Counted from the stretch's first letter, positions 42,811-52,670 are shown. The stretch is DNA of 64,000 bases from Ga0077530 sp046293075 (GCA_046293075.1 JBKBPL010000006.1:1-64000); one strand, 5' to 3'. The notes: generated by a model from the sequence alone, not told the origin. Translations and numbers: made by a program.

Positions 42811-43116
42811 TCAGCGCTTCGGCTTGCCGCCGGCGATCAGGCTGTATGTCGAGAGTTCACGCTTGGCCAGCAGGTCAGGCAGCACCTTGGCCGTTTCCGC
42901 CATGTGCGGGCTCGCGCGATGCGCCTCGAAGGCGGCCTCATCCTTGTAGATCTCGTAGACGGCGAAGCGTGCCGGGTTCTTCGGATCCTGCATGGCATCG
43001 AACTGCAGGCATCCGGGCTCGCGCTCGAGGCATCGCGTGGCATGTCCCATGATCGCCTCCTTGAAGGCATCGATCTTGTCGGGCTTGGCCTCGAAATGCA
43101 CAATCACGACGAACAT
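42811..43116 (-). CDS. Antibiotic biosynthesis monooxygenase-type protein
   Basis: A 101-residue ABM-fold (dimeric ferredoxin-like) protein, resembling quinol monooxygenase YgiN. It has FVVIVHFEAKPDKIDAFKEA, GCLQFDAMQDPKNPARFAVYE and FEAHRASPHMAE. Members are cofactor-free monooxygenases or small-molecule-binding proteins. It lies six bases after the convergent PL14-like gene and 43 bases downstream of rph on the minus strand. No specific substrate can be stated. Confidence 0.85.
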   Translation of the reverse strand: MFVVIVHFEAKPDKIDAFKEAIMGHATRCLEREPGCLQFDAMQDPKNPARFAVYEIYKDEAAFEAHRASPHMAETAKVLPDLLAKRELSTYSLIAGGKPKR

Positions 43117-43159
43117 GGGGGGCTCCTCCGGATCTTGTTCTGTTACATGAAGCGATCGC

Positions 43160-43873
43160 TCACGCGACCGTCAGTTTCTGAAGCGCGATGAGCTCGCCTA
43201 TGCCCTTCCGCGCCAGCACCATGAGCTCGTCGAACTGCTCCTGGCTGAAGGGGGTAGTCTCCGCCGTTCCCTGAACCTCGACGATCCCGCCGCCGCCGGT
43301 CATGACGAAGTTCGCATCCGCATCAGCCTCGGAATCCTCAGCATAGTCGAGGTCAAGGATCGGCGATCCCGCATAGAGACCGGCCGAAACAGCCGCCACC
43401 TGGTCGCGCAGCACGCCGTCCTTGACCATGTCGCGCGCGCGCATCCAGGCAATGCAATCGTGGAGCGCCACCCAAGCGCCGGTGATCGCCGCCGTGCGCG
43501 TGCCGCCATCCGCCTGGATGACGTCGCAATCGACCGAGATCTGCCTTTCGCCAAGCTTGGTGAGATCGATGACGGCGCGCAGCGAGCGGCCGATGAGGCG
43601 TTGGATCTCCTGCGTCCGGCCGGAGGGATGGCCAGTCGTCACCTCGCGGCGCGTGCGCTCGCGTGTCGCTCGCGGCAGCATCCCGTATTCCGCCGTCACC
43701 CAGCCGCGCCCTTGGCCCTTGAGCCAGGGGGGCACGCGCTCCTCAAGGCTGGCCATGCACAGAACCTGGGTATTGCCGAACTTGATCAGGCACGAGCCCT
43801 CCGCGTGGACCGATACCGCGCGCTCGATCGACACGCGCCTTAACTCATCGGGCTTTCGCTTGGACGGGCGCAT
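43160..43873 (-). CDS. rph: Ribonuclease PH
   Basis: A 237-residue phosphorolytic 3'-5' exoribonuclease that trims tRNA precursors. The N-terminus MRPSKRKPDELRRV, FGNTQVLCMASLEERVPPWLKG, EIQRLIGRSLRAVIDL and GGTRTAAITGAWVAL are characteristic. Start ATG 43873 is chosen because the frame to 43987 has no family match. It precedes a 306-base gap before a divergent methyltransferase. rdgB, common next to rph in Rhizobiales, is not found here. Confidence 0.95.
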   Translation of the reverse strand: MRPSKRKPDELRRVSIERAVSVHAEGSCLIKFGNTQVLCMASLEERVPPWLKGQGRGWVTAEYGMLPRATRERTRREVTTGHPSGRTQEIQRLIGRSLRAVIDLTKLGERQISVDCDVIQADGGTRTAAITGAWVALHDCIAWMRARDMVKDGVLRDQVAAVSAGLYAGSPILDLDYAEDSEADADANFVMTGGGGIVEVQGTAETTPFSQEQFDELMVLARKGIGELIALQKLTVA

Positions 43874-44179
43874 GGGGCTCCTGACAGTGGCAAGTCGATG
43901 GGTGAGGTTGGTGGCGGAAAAGTGCGCCAAGCTACGCAACGAGGCTCGGCAGATCAACAACGTATTGCGCTCACGGCCGCCTCCCACGCTCGCCCCCGTG
44001 AAACCGAGAATAGCGCGCCGAGCGCGGGGCAGCGATTAGGGCCTCCACAGACCGGACCGCGCGGCTATGATGGGTTGATTTCTTGTTCGGCCGTTGTTGC
44101 GGTGCGACAGAGCCGGCCTGAGGGCGCGCACAAGGCGCCAGCATCATGGCCTCCAATTGGGAGGGACAACGTCGAGGCG
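43874..44179. other. 306-bp divergent gap rph/methyltransferase
   Basis: It must contain promoters for both rph and the methyltransferase. The plus-strand sequence around 44070-44100 has TTGATT and a mixed T-rich stretch. I see no clear palindrome, CIRCE element, tRNA or repeat here. Confidence 0.35.
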
Positions 44180-44941
44180 ATGCAGCCCGATATACTCGAA
44201 CTGCGCGACTTCTACGATCGCCCGCTCGGTTCCCTGGTCCGCAGGGTTCTGTCGCAGCGCATCCGCGCGCGGTGGCCACGCCTGCCCGGCGCGACGCTGA
44301 TCGGCGTCGGCTACGCCGTGCCTTACCTCGGCTCCTTCCGAAGTGAGGCAGCGCGCATCGGCGCGCTCATGCCGGCAACGCAGGGGGCGATCATGTGGCC
44401 ACCGGCGGGCGGCGTCTGCACTGCGCTCTATGAGGAGGAGATGCTGCCGCTGCCTGACGCGAGCGTCGACAATCTGCTCGTGGTGCATTGCCTCGAAGGA
44501 AGCGGCCAGGTCCGCAAGCTCCTGCGCGAGCTGTGGCGCGTGCTCAAGCCCGAGGGCAGTCTGATTATCATCGTGCCCAACCGCCGCGGCGTGTGGGCGC
44601 GCACGGATACGACGCCGTTCGGCCATGGTCAGCCCTACAGCCCGCGCCAGCTTGAGCGCGCCCTCGAGGACGCGCTCTTCTCGCCGATCGACTGGAGCGG
44701 CGCGCTGTTCATGGCGCCCGTCGACCGTGCCTTCGTGCGCCGCACCAGCTTCGCGATCGAGCGCATAGGCGCGCGGATCTGGCCGGTCTTTGCGGGTGTC
44801 ATTGTCGTCGAAGCGCGGAAGGAGCTGACCTCACCCATAGGCACTGCGGCCGTGGCGCGGCGCCTGCCGCAGCTCGTCCCGGCACGTGGCGCCACGCGCG
44901 CAGGCGCCGATGTGCTGAACCACAAGCGCGACGCACGCTGA
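44180..44941 (+). CDS. Class I SAM-dependent methyltransferase
   Basis: A 253-residue methyltransferase. Residues about 35-45 (LIGVGYAVPYLGSF) replace the usual GxGxG with G-x-G-Y, LPLPDASVDNLLVVHCLE is the motif after the SAM site, and LWRVLKPEGSLIIIVPNRRG is motif III. ATG 44180 has GAGG upstream; the open frame from 43898 shows no family similarity. Related genes occur next to gloB in Rhizobiales, though gloB is not seen here. The methyl acceptor cannot be read from the sequence. Confidence 0.82.
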   Translation: MQPDILELRDFYDRPLGSLVRRVLSQRIRARWPRLPGATLIGVGYAVPYLGSFRSEAARIGALMPATQGAIMWPPAGGVCTALYEEEMLPLPDASVDNLLVVHCLEGSGQVRKLLRELWRVLKPEGSLIIIVPNRRGVWARTDTTPFGHGQPYSPRQLERALEDALFSPIDWSGALFMAPVDRAFVRRTSFAIERIGARIWPVFAGVIVVEARKELTSPIGTAAVARRLPQLVPARGATRAGADVLNHKRDAR

Positions 44942-44948
44942 GGCGGAC

Positions 44949-46280
44949 TCACACCGCGATGCGCTGCGCGTTCTGCTCGACCCAGCGGGCTACGCGCAAA
45001 AGGCGCGCTTCGTCACGGCGCAAGCCGATGAGCTGCACACCGCATGGCAGCCCACCAACCGTCATCAGCGGAAGGCTGACACAAGGCACGCCGAGCAGGG
45101 TCCACATGCCGTTGAAGATCGGGTTCCCTGTCGAGCCGAGCCCCTTGGGCGCCGGCCCGCACGACGAAAGCGTGAGGATCGCCGCGTGCCGGCTCAGCAT
45201 ATCCTCCAGGGCCGCATAGGCGCGGTCGCGCGCGCGAAGCCCATCGACATAGGCACGCGCCGCCACCGTGCCACCGTACCGAATGCGCTCGGCGAGGCTC
45301 GGCGAGATACCTTCCGGCGAAGCTTCGAGCAGCGGGCCGTAGTAGGCGGCTTTCTCGGCTTCCATGATATTGCTGTGGTGCTGGACAATGCCGTCGAACG
45401 CCGGCATCTCGACGGCCACGACGCGGTCGCCGAGCGCGCCGGCGAAGCGCTCGATCGCCTCCTTGGCGGCCGGCTCGGCGCTTTCCCAGGCCGGCGAGCG
45501 GAAGAAGGCCAGGCGTGGCGTCGCGGCGGGACCCTCGGCAAGTGCGCTCGCAAGGCCAGGACGCGCGCGCGCATAGCTCACCTCATCGGCGGCATCGTAT
45601 GCGCCCATGGCATCGACCCCGAGCGCCAGATCCTCGAGGCTGCGGCCATAGACGCCGACCGTGTCGAGGGTGTGCGACTGCAGGGTGACGCCCGTGCGCG
45701 AAATGAGGCCGAGCGTCGGCTTGATGCCGTAGACGCCGCAGAACGAGGCCGGACGGATCACCGAGCCGCCGGTCTGCGTGCCGAGCGCGAGCGGGACCAT
45801 TCCGCACGCGACCGCGGCTGCCGAGCCTGACGACGATCCGCCGGGCGTGTGCTCGAGGTTATGCGGATTGCGCGTCTTGTTGGGGACGTGCGTCGCGAGC
45901 TCCGTCGTGACGGTCTTGCCCATGATGATGGCGCCGGCGCCGCGGAGCTGGGCAACGCAGCCAGCATCGTGCTCGGGCTGGTGGCCGGTGAAATACGCAC
46001 ATCCATTCTGCGTCGGCATGTCGGCCGTGGCGATGATGTCCTTGATGCCGACGGGAATGCCGTTGAGCGGGCCCGGGGCCAGGCCTTCCCGACGGCGCGC
46101 ATCGGCGGCGCGCGCGGCCGCCCGGACATCCTCGGGGTCAAGATGCACCCAGGCCTGCACATCGCCCTCGCACTCGGCGACGCGCGCGATGCAGGCATCG
46201 GCATAGGCGAGCGCCGTCAGCTCCCCGGCCTTCATGCGGGCGGCAGCTTCGGTGGCAGTGAGGTCGCTCAAGTGGGTCAT
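44949..46280 (-). CDS. Amidase-signature (AS) family hydrolase
   Basis: A 443-residue amidase. The Ser-cisSer-Lys triad is visible as K80 (GIPVGIKDII), S149 (PGGSSSGS) and S173 (TQTGGSVIRP), with the usual spacing of 24 residues between the two serines. The segment GVYGIKPTLGLISRTGV follows. It overlaps the upstream FAD/Fe-S dehydrogenase gene by four bases, so both are co-transcribed. AS-family members act on amides, ureides or the Gln-tRNA system; this one is not part of gatCAB because neither gatB nor gatC is adjacent. Confidence 0.88.
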   Translation of the reverse strand: MTHLSDLTATEAAARMKAGELTALAYADACIARVAECEGDVQAWVHLDPEDVRAAARAADARRREGLAPGPLNGIPVGIKDIIATADMPTQNGCAYFTGHQPEHDAGCVAQLRGAGAIIMGKTVTTELATHVPNKTRNPHNLEHTPGGSSSGSAAAVACGMVPLALGTQTGGSVIRPASFCGVYGIKPTLGLISRTGVTLQSHTLDTVGVYGRSLEDLALGVDAMGAYDAADEVSYARARPGLASALAEGPAATPRLAFFRSPAWESAEPAAKEAIERFAGALGDRVVAVEMPAFDGIVQHHSNIMEAEKAAYYGPLLEASPEGISPSLAERIRYGGTVAARAYVDGLRARDRAYAALEDMLSRHAAILTLSSCGPAPKGLGSTGNPIFNGMWTLLGVPCVSLPLMTVGGLPCGVQLIGLRRDEARLLRVARWVEQNAQRIAV

Positions 46281-49258
46281 CGGCGCGGCTCCATCGGGGC
46301 TTCTGAGGTGCGCATGGCTTCGGCAAGAATGCGGACAGCGTGGCGGGCAGGTCGGCCCGTGCCATCATGGATCTGGTGGCGGCAGGAGAAGCCATCCGCG
46401 ACGATGGCGGTCTCGGGCGCCGCCTTGCGGACGGCCGGCAGCAGAGACAGCTCACCCATGGCCATGGACGTCTCGTAGGTGTCGGCACGATAGCCGAACG
46501 CGCCGGCCATGCCACAGCAGCTCGAATCGACAATCTCGACGTTCAATCCATCGACGAGCCGCAGGACCTTGGCCACCGCATCGAAAGCGCCGAACGACTT
46601 CTGATGGCAGTGACCGTGCACGAGGGCCGTGCTGTCCGATCGCGCAATCGGTGCGCTAATCCGGCCCGCCTCCGCTTCCTGATCAAGGAAGGTCTCGAAG
46701 AGTTGTGCCCGCGCGCCGACAACGGCGGCCACCGGGCCGAGCCCCATGGCTTGCATCTCGTCCTTGAGCGTGAAGAGGCACGACGGCTCGAGGCCCACGA
46801 TCGGCACGCCGCGCTCCGCAAACGGCAGCAGCACCTTGATCAGGCGGCGCGCCTCGGCCTTGGCCTCCTCGACGAGGCCCGCCGCGAGAAATGTGCGACC
46901 ACAGCAGAGGGGGCGCGGCGCGGCCCGCCCCATCATCAGCACCGAAGCGTAGTGCCATTTAGGGCCGTCGTCGGCGCGCGGGGCGATCACGCGATACCCG
47001 AGACGCGCAAGCACCTCGGCGGCATCGCGCAGGTTGTCCGGCTCGAAGTACGTGTTGAACGTGTCGGCGAAGAGCACGACCTCGCGGCCACCGGCCGGGC
47101 CGAGAGGCGACTCCTGTCGGAACACATCACGGCGCCAGCGCGGCAAGGGCCGCCTGGCGGAGAGCCCGGCCAGCCACTCGCCGAAGCGCGCGGCGCCCGG
47201 CATGGCCTCGCGCAGGTTGAGCAGGCCCGCGACGCGCGACGCCATCGGCGCATAGCGTGGCAGCCAGGCGACCAGCCGGTCATGCAGGGAAAGGCCGTGC
47301 GACTTGTTGCGCGCCGCCAGCACCTCGATCTTCATGCGCGCCATATCGACACCGGTCGGGCACTCTCGCCGGCACGCCTTGCACGAGACGCACAGCTTCA
47401 GCGTCTCCATCATCTCATCGCTTGTGAAGGCGCCCGGGCCGAGCTGGCCGGAGATGGCGAGGCGCAGCGTATTGGCGCGCCCGCGCGTCACGTGCTGCTC
47501 GTCCAACGTCACGCGATAGCTCGGACACATCACGGCACCGGCACGTTTGCGGCACTCGCCGTTGTTGTTGCACATCTCCACGGCGCCTTGGAAACCGCCG
47601 CCGGCACCCGGCCACGCCGACCAATCGAGCGCGGTCGCGAAGTCGGCCACCGTGTAGTCCGGCTTGTAGCGGAACAACGTGCGGTCGTTCATGCGCGGTG
47701 CGCGTACGATCTTGCCGGGATTCATGAGACCCGCCGGATCGAAGCGATCCTTGACCACCTCGAAGAGCTGAACCGTCTTGCGGCCGTACATCATCTCATG
47801 GAACTCGGAGCGCACGAGGCCGTCGCCGTGCTCGCCTGAGTGCGCACCCTTGTATTCTTTCACCATGGCGAACGCTTCTTCGGCGATCGCGCGCATCGTA
47901 TGGGCGTCCTTCTCCAGCTTGAGATTGAGCACCGGTCGTACGTGCAGGCAGCCGACCGAGGCGTGCGCGTACCACGTCCCCTTGGTGCCGTGCTTCTCGA
48001 AGACGGCGGTCAGGCGCTCGGTGTAGTCCGCGAGATGCTCCAGCGGCACCGCGCAGTCCTCGATGAACGAGACCGGCTTTCCCTCGCTCTTCATGCTCAT
48101 CATGATGTTGAGGCCCGCCGCGCGGACGCCCCACACGGCTCCCTGCTCGCCTGCGCTCACGATCTTCACAACGGCGCCGGGGAAGCCGAGATCGCCCATA
48201 AGCTCGTCGAGGCGATCGAGCCGGCGCAGGTTCTCGGCCTGATCATCCTCCGCAAACTCGACGAGCAGCAGCGCATCCGGCTTGCCCCGCACATGCGCCT
48301 CCATAACGGGGCGAAACATGGCGATGTCGCGCGCGAGCTCGATCAGCGTCCGATCAACCACCTCAACAGCCACCGGAGCGAGCTTGACGATGTGCTGCGG
48401 GGCCTCCATCGCGGCGCGGAAGGTCGGGAAGTGGCAGATGCCGAGCGCCTTGTTCTTTGGCTGCGGCCACAGCTTGAGCTTCACGCGCTCGCTGAGCGCG
48501 AGCGTGCCCTCCGATCCGCAGAGCAGCGTCGCAAGGTTGACCGGCGCATTGCGCGGCACAAGGGCATCGATGAGATAGCCGCCGACGCGGCGCGAGACAC
48601 CCGGAAAGGCGCGGCGGATGTGATCGGCCTCGCGCGCGCCGAGCGCGACAAGATCCCGGGCGAGCGCGCCGAAGCTTCCTCGCGCCTTGTCGAAGGTCGC
48701 CGCATCGATCTCGCCGAACCGCGCCGGCGTGCCATCGGGAAGCAGCGCGCCGATCTCGAGCACGTTGTCGCGCATGATGCCGTAGCGGATCGAGCGCGTG
48801 CCGCAGGAGTTGTTGCCGGTCATCCCGCCGATCGTCGCGCGGCTCGCTGTCGAGACATCCACAGGAAAGAAGAGGCCCGTGGCCTTGAGCTGACGGTTCA
48901 GCTCGTCGAGCACGATGCCGGGCTCCACGAGGCATGTCCGTGCCTCGCGATCGACCTCGAGCACACGCGTCAGGTGCTTGGCAAAGTCGATGACCAGCGC
49001 CCGGCCAACCGTCTGTCCTGACTGCGAGGTCGCCCCACCGCGGGCGAGGAGCGGCACGCCGGACTCTCGCGCAATCTGGGCGGCGATCCGCACGTCCTCG
49101 CGCGTCTTCGGCACCACCACGCCGAGCGGCTCGATCTGGTAGATCGAGGCATCGGTTGCATAGCGCCCTCGCGAGAAGCGGTCGAAAAGGACCTCGCCTT
49201 CAATCTCGCGTGCGAGCCGTTCCGCGAGGGCGCGATTGGCGGGAGCATGCTGGTTCAT
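46277..49258 (-). CDS. FAD-binding and 4Fe-4S dehydrogenase (YdiJ/D-2-hydroxyglutarate dehydrogenase-like)
   Basis: A 993-residue fusion of GlcD-like and GlcF-like modules. The N-terminal FAD-binding domain (about 40-270) contains LARGGATSQSGQTVGRALV and GMTGNNSCGTRSIRYG. A FAD-oxidase C-terminal domain follows (about 270-540). The iron-sulfur part has C-x5-C and CVSCKACRRECPTGVD, and two CCG domains include CCGRTFLAAG and SSCCGMAGAFGY. E. coli YdiJ with this architecture oxidises D-2-hydroxyglutarate. Start ATG 49258 (MNQHAPANRA) was chosen for the family-like N-terminus; ATG 49291 is possible, and neither has a strong ribosome site. Confidence 0.92.
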   Translation of the reverse strand: MNQHAPANRALAERLAREIEGEVLFDRFSRGRYATDASIYQIEPLGVVVPKTREDVRIAAQIARESGVPLLARGGATSQSGQTVGRALVIDFAKHLTRVLEVDREARTCLVEPGIVLDELNRQLKATGLFFPVDVSTASRATIGGMTGNNSCGTRSIRYGIMRDNVLEIGALLPDGTPARFGEIDAATFDKARGSFGALARDLVALGAREADHIRRAFPGVSRRVGGYLIDALVPRNAPVNLATLLCGSEGTLALSERVKLKLWPQPKNKALGICHFPTFRAAMEAPQHIVKLAPVAVEVVDRTLIELARDIAMFRPVMEAHVRGKPDALLLVEFAEDDQAENLRRLDRLDELMGDLGFPGAVVKIVSAGEQGAVWGVRAAGLNIMMSMKSEGKPVSFIEDCAVPLEHLADYTERLTAVFEKHGTKGTWYAHASVGCLHVRPVLNLKLEKDAHTMRAIAEEAFAMVKEYKGAHSGEHGDGLVRSEFHEMMYGRKTVQLFEVVKDRFDPAGLMNPGKIVRAPRMNDRTLFRYKPDYTVADFATALDWSAWPGAGGGFQGAVEMCNNNGECRKRAGAVMCPSYRVTLDEQHVTRGRANTLRLAISGQLGPGAFTSDEMMETLKLCVSCKACRRECPTGVDMARMKIEVLAARNKSHGLSLHDRLVAWLPRYAPMASRVAGLLNLREAMPGAARFGEWLAGLSARRPLPRWRRDVFRQESPLGPAGGREVVLFADTFNTYFEPDNLRDAAEVLARLGYRVIAPRADDGPKWHYASVLMMGRAAPRPLCCGRTFLAAGLVEEAKAEARRLIKVLLPFAERGVPIVGLEPSCLFTLKDEMQAMGLGPVAAVVGARAQLFETFLDQEAEAGRISAPIARSDSTALVHGHCHQKSFGAFDAVAKVLRLVDGLNVEIVDSSCCGMAGAFGYRADTYETSMAMGELSLLPAVRKAAPETAIVADGFSCRHQIHDGTGRPARHAVRILAEAMRTSEAPMEPRR

Positions 49259-49427
49259 GGGCGCTCTGGGCGGTCTTCTCGGCGGGCTCATGGACGGTAC
49301 GCACAGCCGAGGCTGCCGCTTTCGCTTGACGCCCCGTCTGTGATGCCTCTATCGCGTGGCATACTGTGGACAAGGCCGCAAGTGCCGCTGTGCCGCCCCT
49401 CGGCCCGCCAACTGGGAGAACCGTCCG

Positions 49428-50624
49428 ATGTCCAACGAGCCGCGCCGCGCCGGCCGCCATTTCCTGCAGATTCCCGGCCCATCGCCGGTCCCTGACCGCA
49501 TCCTCCGCGCCATGGACATGCCGGTCATCGACCACCGCGGGCCCGAATTCCAGAAGCTCGGCCGGCGCGTCCTCGAAGGCATCAAGGGCATCTTCAAGAC
49601 CAAGGGCCCGGTCATCATCTTCCCAGCCTCGGGCACGGGCGCCTGGGAAGCGGCGCTGGTCAATGCCCTCTCGCCTGGCGACAAGGTGCTGATGTACGAG
49701 ACAGGCCACTTCGCCACGCTGTGGAGGAACATGGCCCTGAAGCTCGGGCTCGTTCCGGAGTTCATCGAGACGGACTGGCGCGCCGGCGTCCACGCCGAGC
49801 GCATCGAGGCGCGGCTCAAGGAGGACAAGGCGCGTGAGATCAAGGCGGTCTGTGTCGTCCACAACGAGACCTCGACCGGCGCCACGTCGCGCATCGATGA
49901 AGTGCGCCAGGCGATCGACGCTGCCGGCCACCCCGCCCTGCTGATGGTCGACACGATCTCCGGTCTTGCCTCGGCCGACTACCGTCATGACGAATGGGGC
50001 GTCGACGTCACCGTATCAGGCTCGCAGAAGGGGCTGATGCTGCCACCCGGTATCTCGTTCAATGCCGTATCGGACAAGGCGCTGGCCGCCGCCAAGGGCT
50101 CGAAGACACCCAAGCTCTTTTGGTCCTGGGAGGAAATGCTCGCGAATAACAAGAACGGCTATTTCCCCTACACGCCGGCGACCAACCTGCTCTACGGCCT
50201 CGCCGAGGCCATCGACATGCTCAACGAGGAAGGTCTCGACAACGTCTTCGCCCGGCACAAGCGCCACGGCGAGGCGACGCGGCGCGCAGTGGCGGCCTGG
50301 GGCCTCGAGAACCTCATTCTCGACGCCCGCCATTTCTCTCCCGTTCTGACGGCGGTCGTGATGCCGAACGGGCACAACGCTGACACCTTCCGCAAGATCG
50401 CCCTCGACCATTTCGATATTTCGCTCGGCACGGGCCTCTCCAAGGTCGCCGGTCGCGTGTTCCGCATCGGTCATCTCGGCGACATCAACGACCTGACGCT
50501 CGTTGGCACGCTCGCCGGCATCGAGATGGCGCTCGGCCTTGCTAAGGTCCCGCACAAGGCCGGCGGCGTCACTGCCGCAATGCAATATCTCGCCGAGACG
50601 GCGAAGCCGTTTCCTTCGTCGTAA
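49428..50624 (+). CDS. Serine-glyoxylate aminotransferase
   Basis: A 398-residue fold-type I PLP aminotransferase of the SGAT/AGXT branch. IPGPSPVPDRILRAMD begins the fold; catalytic K201 lies in SGSQKGLMLPPG and D175 in LLMVDTISGL. It converts serine and glyoxylate to hydroxypyruvate and glycine, used in the serine cycle and photorespiration-like salvage. The C-terminal part HLGDINDLTLVGTLAGIE is family-like. ATG 49428 has GGGAGA 8 bases upstream. No hpr or other serine-cycle gene is adjacent, so the pathway is uncertain. Confidence 0.92.
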   Translation: MSNEPRRAGRHFLQIPGPSPVPDRILRAMDMPVIDHRGPEFQKLGRRVLEGIKGIFKTKGPVIIFPASGTGAWEAALVNALSPGDKVLMYETGHFATLWRNMALKLGLVPEFIETDWRAGVHAERIEARLKEDKAREIKAVCVVHNETSTGATSRIDEVRQAIDAAGHPALLMVDTISGLASADYRHDEWGVDVTVSGSQKGLMLPPGISFNAVSDKALAAAKGSKTPKLFWSWEEMLANNKNGYFPYTPATNLLYGLAEAIDMLNEEGLDNVFARHKRHGEATRRAVAAWGLENLILDARHFSPVLTAVVMPNGHNADTFRKIALDHFDISLGTGLSKVAGRVFRIGHLGDINDLTLVGTLAGIEMALGLAKVPHKAGGVTAAMQYLAETAKPFPSS

Positions 50625-50669
50625 ATTGAGCTTGCTGATCTTGTTAAGGGTCGCGGAACCCGCTCCAGG

Positions 50670-50699
50670 TTGACTTCGCGCCACTGAAATCACGATAGT
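50670..50699 (+). promoter_or_regulatory. Candidate sigma-70 promoter for dacC operon
   Basis: TTGACT (50670-50675), an 18-base spacer and GATAGT (50694-50699) match a housekeeping promoter at five and four of six bases. It lies 36 bases before the dacC ATG in the short gap after the aminotransferase. No footprint is available. Confidence 0.45.
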
Positions 50700-50734
50700 C
50701 GATTAGACAGCACAGCCCACATTGGGATGGAGAT

Positions 50735-51946
50735 ATGAGGGTACTCTTCGGGCTCTCCAGGCTCAGCTATCGGCGCGCCGTCCCCGCGATTTCGACGCTG
50801 GTCCTGATGGCGATTACCCTGGCCGGAACCGCGCTCGCCCAAGGCTCGGCGCCGGCTGAAATGACGACGCGCGCCAGGCAGGCCATCCTGATGGATGCCA
50901 ATACGGGCGCGGTACTCTTCCAGCACAACGCCGATGAGCTCGCGCCGCCTGCGAGCATGAGCAAGCTGATGACGCTTGCCGTCATCTTCCGCGCGCTCAA
51001 GGAAGGCCGGCTCAAGCCCGAGGACGAGATTCTGTTCAGTGTCAATGCCTGGCGCACCGGCGGCGCGCCATCCGGCACCTCCGCGATGTTCGTGCCAGTG
51101 AACACGAAGGAGCCTCTGAGCGAGGTGCTTAAGGGCATCATTATCCAGTCCGGCAACGACGCCTGCATTGCCGTCGCCGAGGCCATGGCCGGCAGCGAGG
51201 CCGCCTTCGCGAGGATGATGACGGAGGAAGCGCGCAGGCTTGGCCTGCCGAAATCGACCTTCCGGAATTCAACGGGATTGCATGACCCCGAGCATCTGAT
51301 GACCGCGCGCGAGCTGGCGCTCGTGGCGCGCCATCTCATTCAGGACCATCCCGAGTACTATCCGATCTTCGCCGAGCGCGAGTATCGCTACCGCAAGCAC
51401 CGCTTCTTCAATCGCAATCCGCTGCTGGCCCTCGATCTCGGCGTGGACGGCCTCAAGACGGGCTATATCAAGGAGGCCGGCTTCGGCATCGTCGCCTCCG
51501 CAAAGCAGGACGGCCGCCGCCTGATCCTCGTGATCAACGGCATGGAAAGCGCCCAGGACCGCCGCAACGAGGCCGTGCGTCTCCTGGAGTGGGGGTTCAA
51601 AGGGTTCGCCGACTTCAAGCTGTTCGATGCCGAGGAGGTGGTCGGCCGTGCCCGCGTGTGGGGCGGCGACCGCATGTTCGTGCCGCTGGTCGGCGCGGGC
51701 GAAATCACCGTGCTCCTCCCCAAGGCGCAGTCCGGCCAGCGCCTGCAGGCCCAGATCATCTACAAGAGCCCGCTCAAGGCGCCGATCAGGAAGGGCGACG
51801 AAATTGCCAGGCTGCGCGTGACGACGGCCTCGCAGTCCGTGAACGAGGTGCCCCTGCACGCCGGCGAGGACGTGCCGGCGGCCGGCGCCATGCGGCGCGG
51901 CCTTGACACGCTCGTGCACATGGCGTTCGGCTGGGTGCTGAGGTGA
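50735..51946 (+). CDS. dacC: D-alanyl-D-alanine carboxypeptidase (PBP5/6-type)
   Basis: A 403-residue penicillin-binding protein that trims the terminal D-Ala of peptidoglycan stem peptides. Signal peptide about 1-36 (LMAITLAGTALAQG), then S74-M-S-K77, S139-G-N141 and LKTG near residue 244. The PBP5-type C-terminal domain follows (VVGRARVWGG), ending in a hydrophobic amphipathic tail for membrane attachment. It leads the conserved set dacC-tmk-holB-metG. All catalytic residues are intact. Confidence 0.95.
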   Translation: MRVLFGLSRLSYRRAVPAISTLVLMAITLAGTALAQGSAPAEMTTRARQAILMDANTGAVLFQHNADELAPPASMSKLMTLAVIFRALKEGRLKPEDEILFSVNAWRTGGAPSGTSAMFVPVNTKEPLSEVLKGIIIQSGNDACIAVAEAMAGSEAAFARMMTEEARRLGLPKSTFRNSTGLHDPEHLMTARELALVARHLIQDHPEYYPIFAEREYRYRKHRFFNRNPLLALDLGVDGLKTGYIKEAGFGIVASAKQDGRRLILVINGMESAQDRRNEAVRLLEWGFKGFADFKLFDAEEVVGRARVWGGDRMFVPLVGAGEITVLLPKAQSGQRLQAQIIYKSPLKAPIRKGDEIARLRVTTASQSVNEVPLHAGEDVPAAGAMRRGLDTLVHMAFGWVLR

Positions 51947-52010
51947 CCCGGCGCGCGCTGCCTCGCGCCGGCCGGGCATCGCCGGCGGCACGAGGCGCCA
52001 GACCATCCAC

Positions 52011-52670
52011 ATGAGCAAGCTCCCCAGGAAAGCGCCGTTCATCACCTTCGAAGGTGGCGAAGGCGCCGGCAAGACCACCCAGACCCGGCAGCTGGCCAAC
52101 CGCCTCGCAGGGCTTGGCATCGACTGTCTCCTCACGCGGGAGCCGGGCGGCTCGCCCTTCGCGGAGGAAATCCGGGCCCTGCTGCTGAGCGGGGACTTGC
52201 CGGCACGGGGTGCCATGGCGGATGCGCTGCTCTTTCTCGCGGCGCGCGCCGATCACGTCGCCGAGACGATCATGCCCGCGCTCGCAGCAGCCCGCTGGGT
52301 GATCAGCGATCGCTTTGCGGATTCGACATTCGCCTACCAGGGCGCTGCGGGCGGCGTGCCGCGGGCGACGCTTGCCGAGCTGCACCGCCTGGTGCTCGGC
52401 AACTTCCGCCCTGATCTCACGCTGATCCTCGATCTGCCACCCGAGATCGGACTTGCGCGCGCCGGTGCCCGACCCCAGCAGGGGAGCGGCTCGGATCGCT
52501 TCGAGCGCCGCGAGGTCGCCTATCATGAAGCGCTGCGGCAGGGCTTTCGCGCCATTGCCGCGCATGATCCGGCGCGCTGTGTCCTCATCGATGCCAGCGG
52601 ATCACCCGAAGAAGTTGCGGCACAGGTCTGGGCCGTCGTCGAGGCGCGCCTCTTGAGCACGGTTAGCTGA
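52011..52670 (+). CDS. tmk: Thymidylate kinase
   Basis: A 219-residue dTMP kinase. P-loop FEGGEGAGKTTQ near residue 16, DR(F)ADST segment (ISDRFADSTFAYQGAAGG), and lid-region arginines. The start ATG 52011 has only a weak site. The stop overlaps the holB ATG (TGATG), which couples them. Part of the conserved dacC-tmk-holB-metG block. No anomalies. Confidence 0.95.
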   Translation: MSKLPRKAPFITFEGGEGAGKTTQTRQLANRLAGLGIDCLLTREPGGSPFAEEIRALLLSGDLPARGAMADALLFLAARADHVAETIMPALAAARWVISDRFADSTFAYQGAAGGVPRATLAELHRLVLGNFRPDLTLILDLPPEIGLARAGARPQQGSGSDRFERREVAYHEALRQGFRAIAAHDPARCVLIDASGSPEEVAAQVWAVVEARLLSTVS

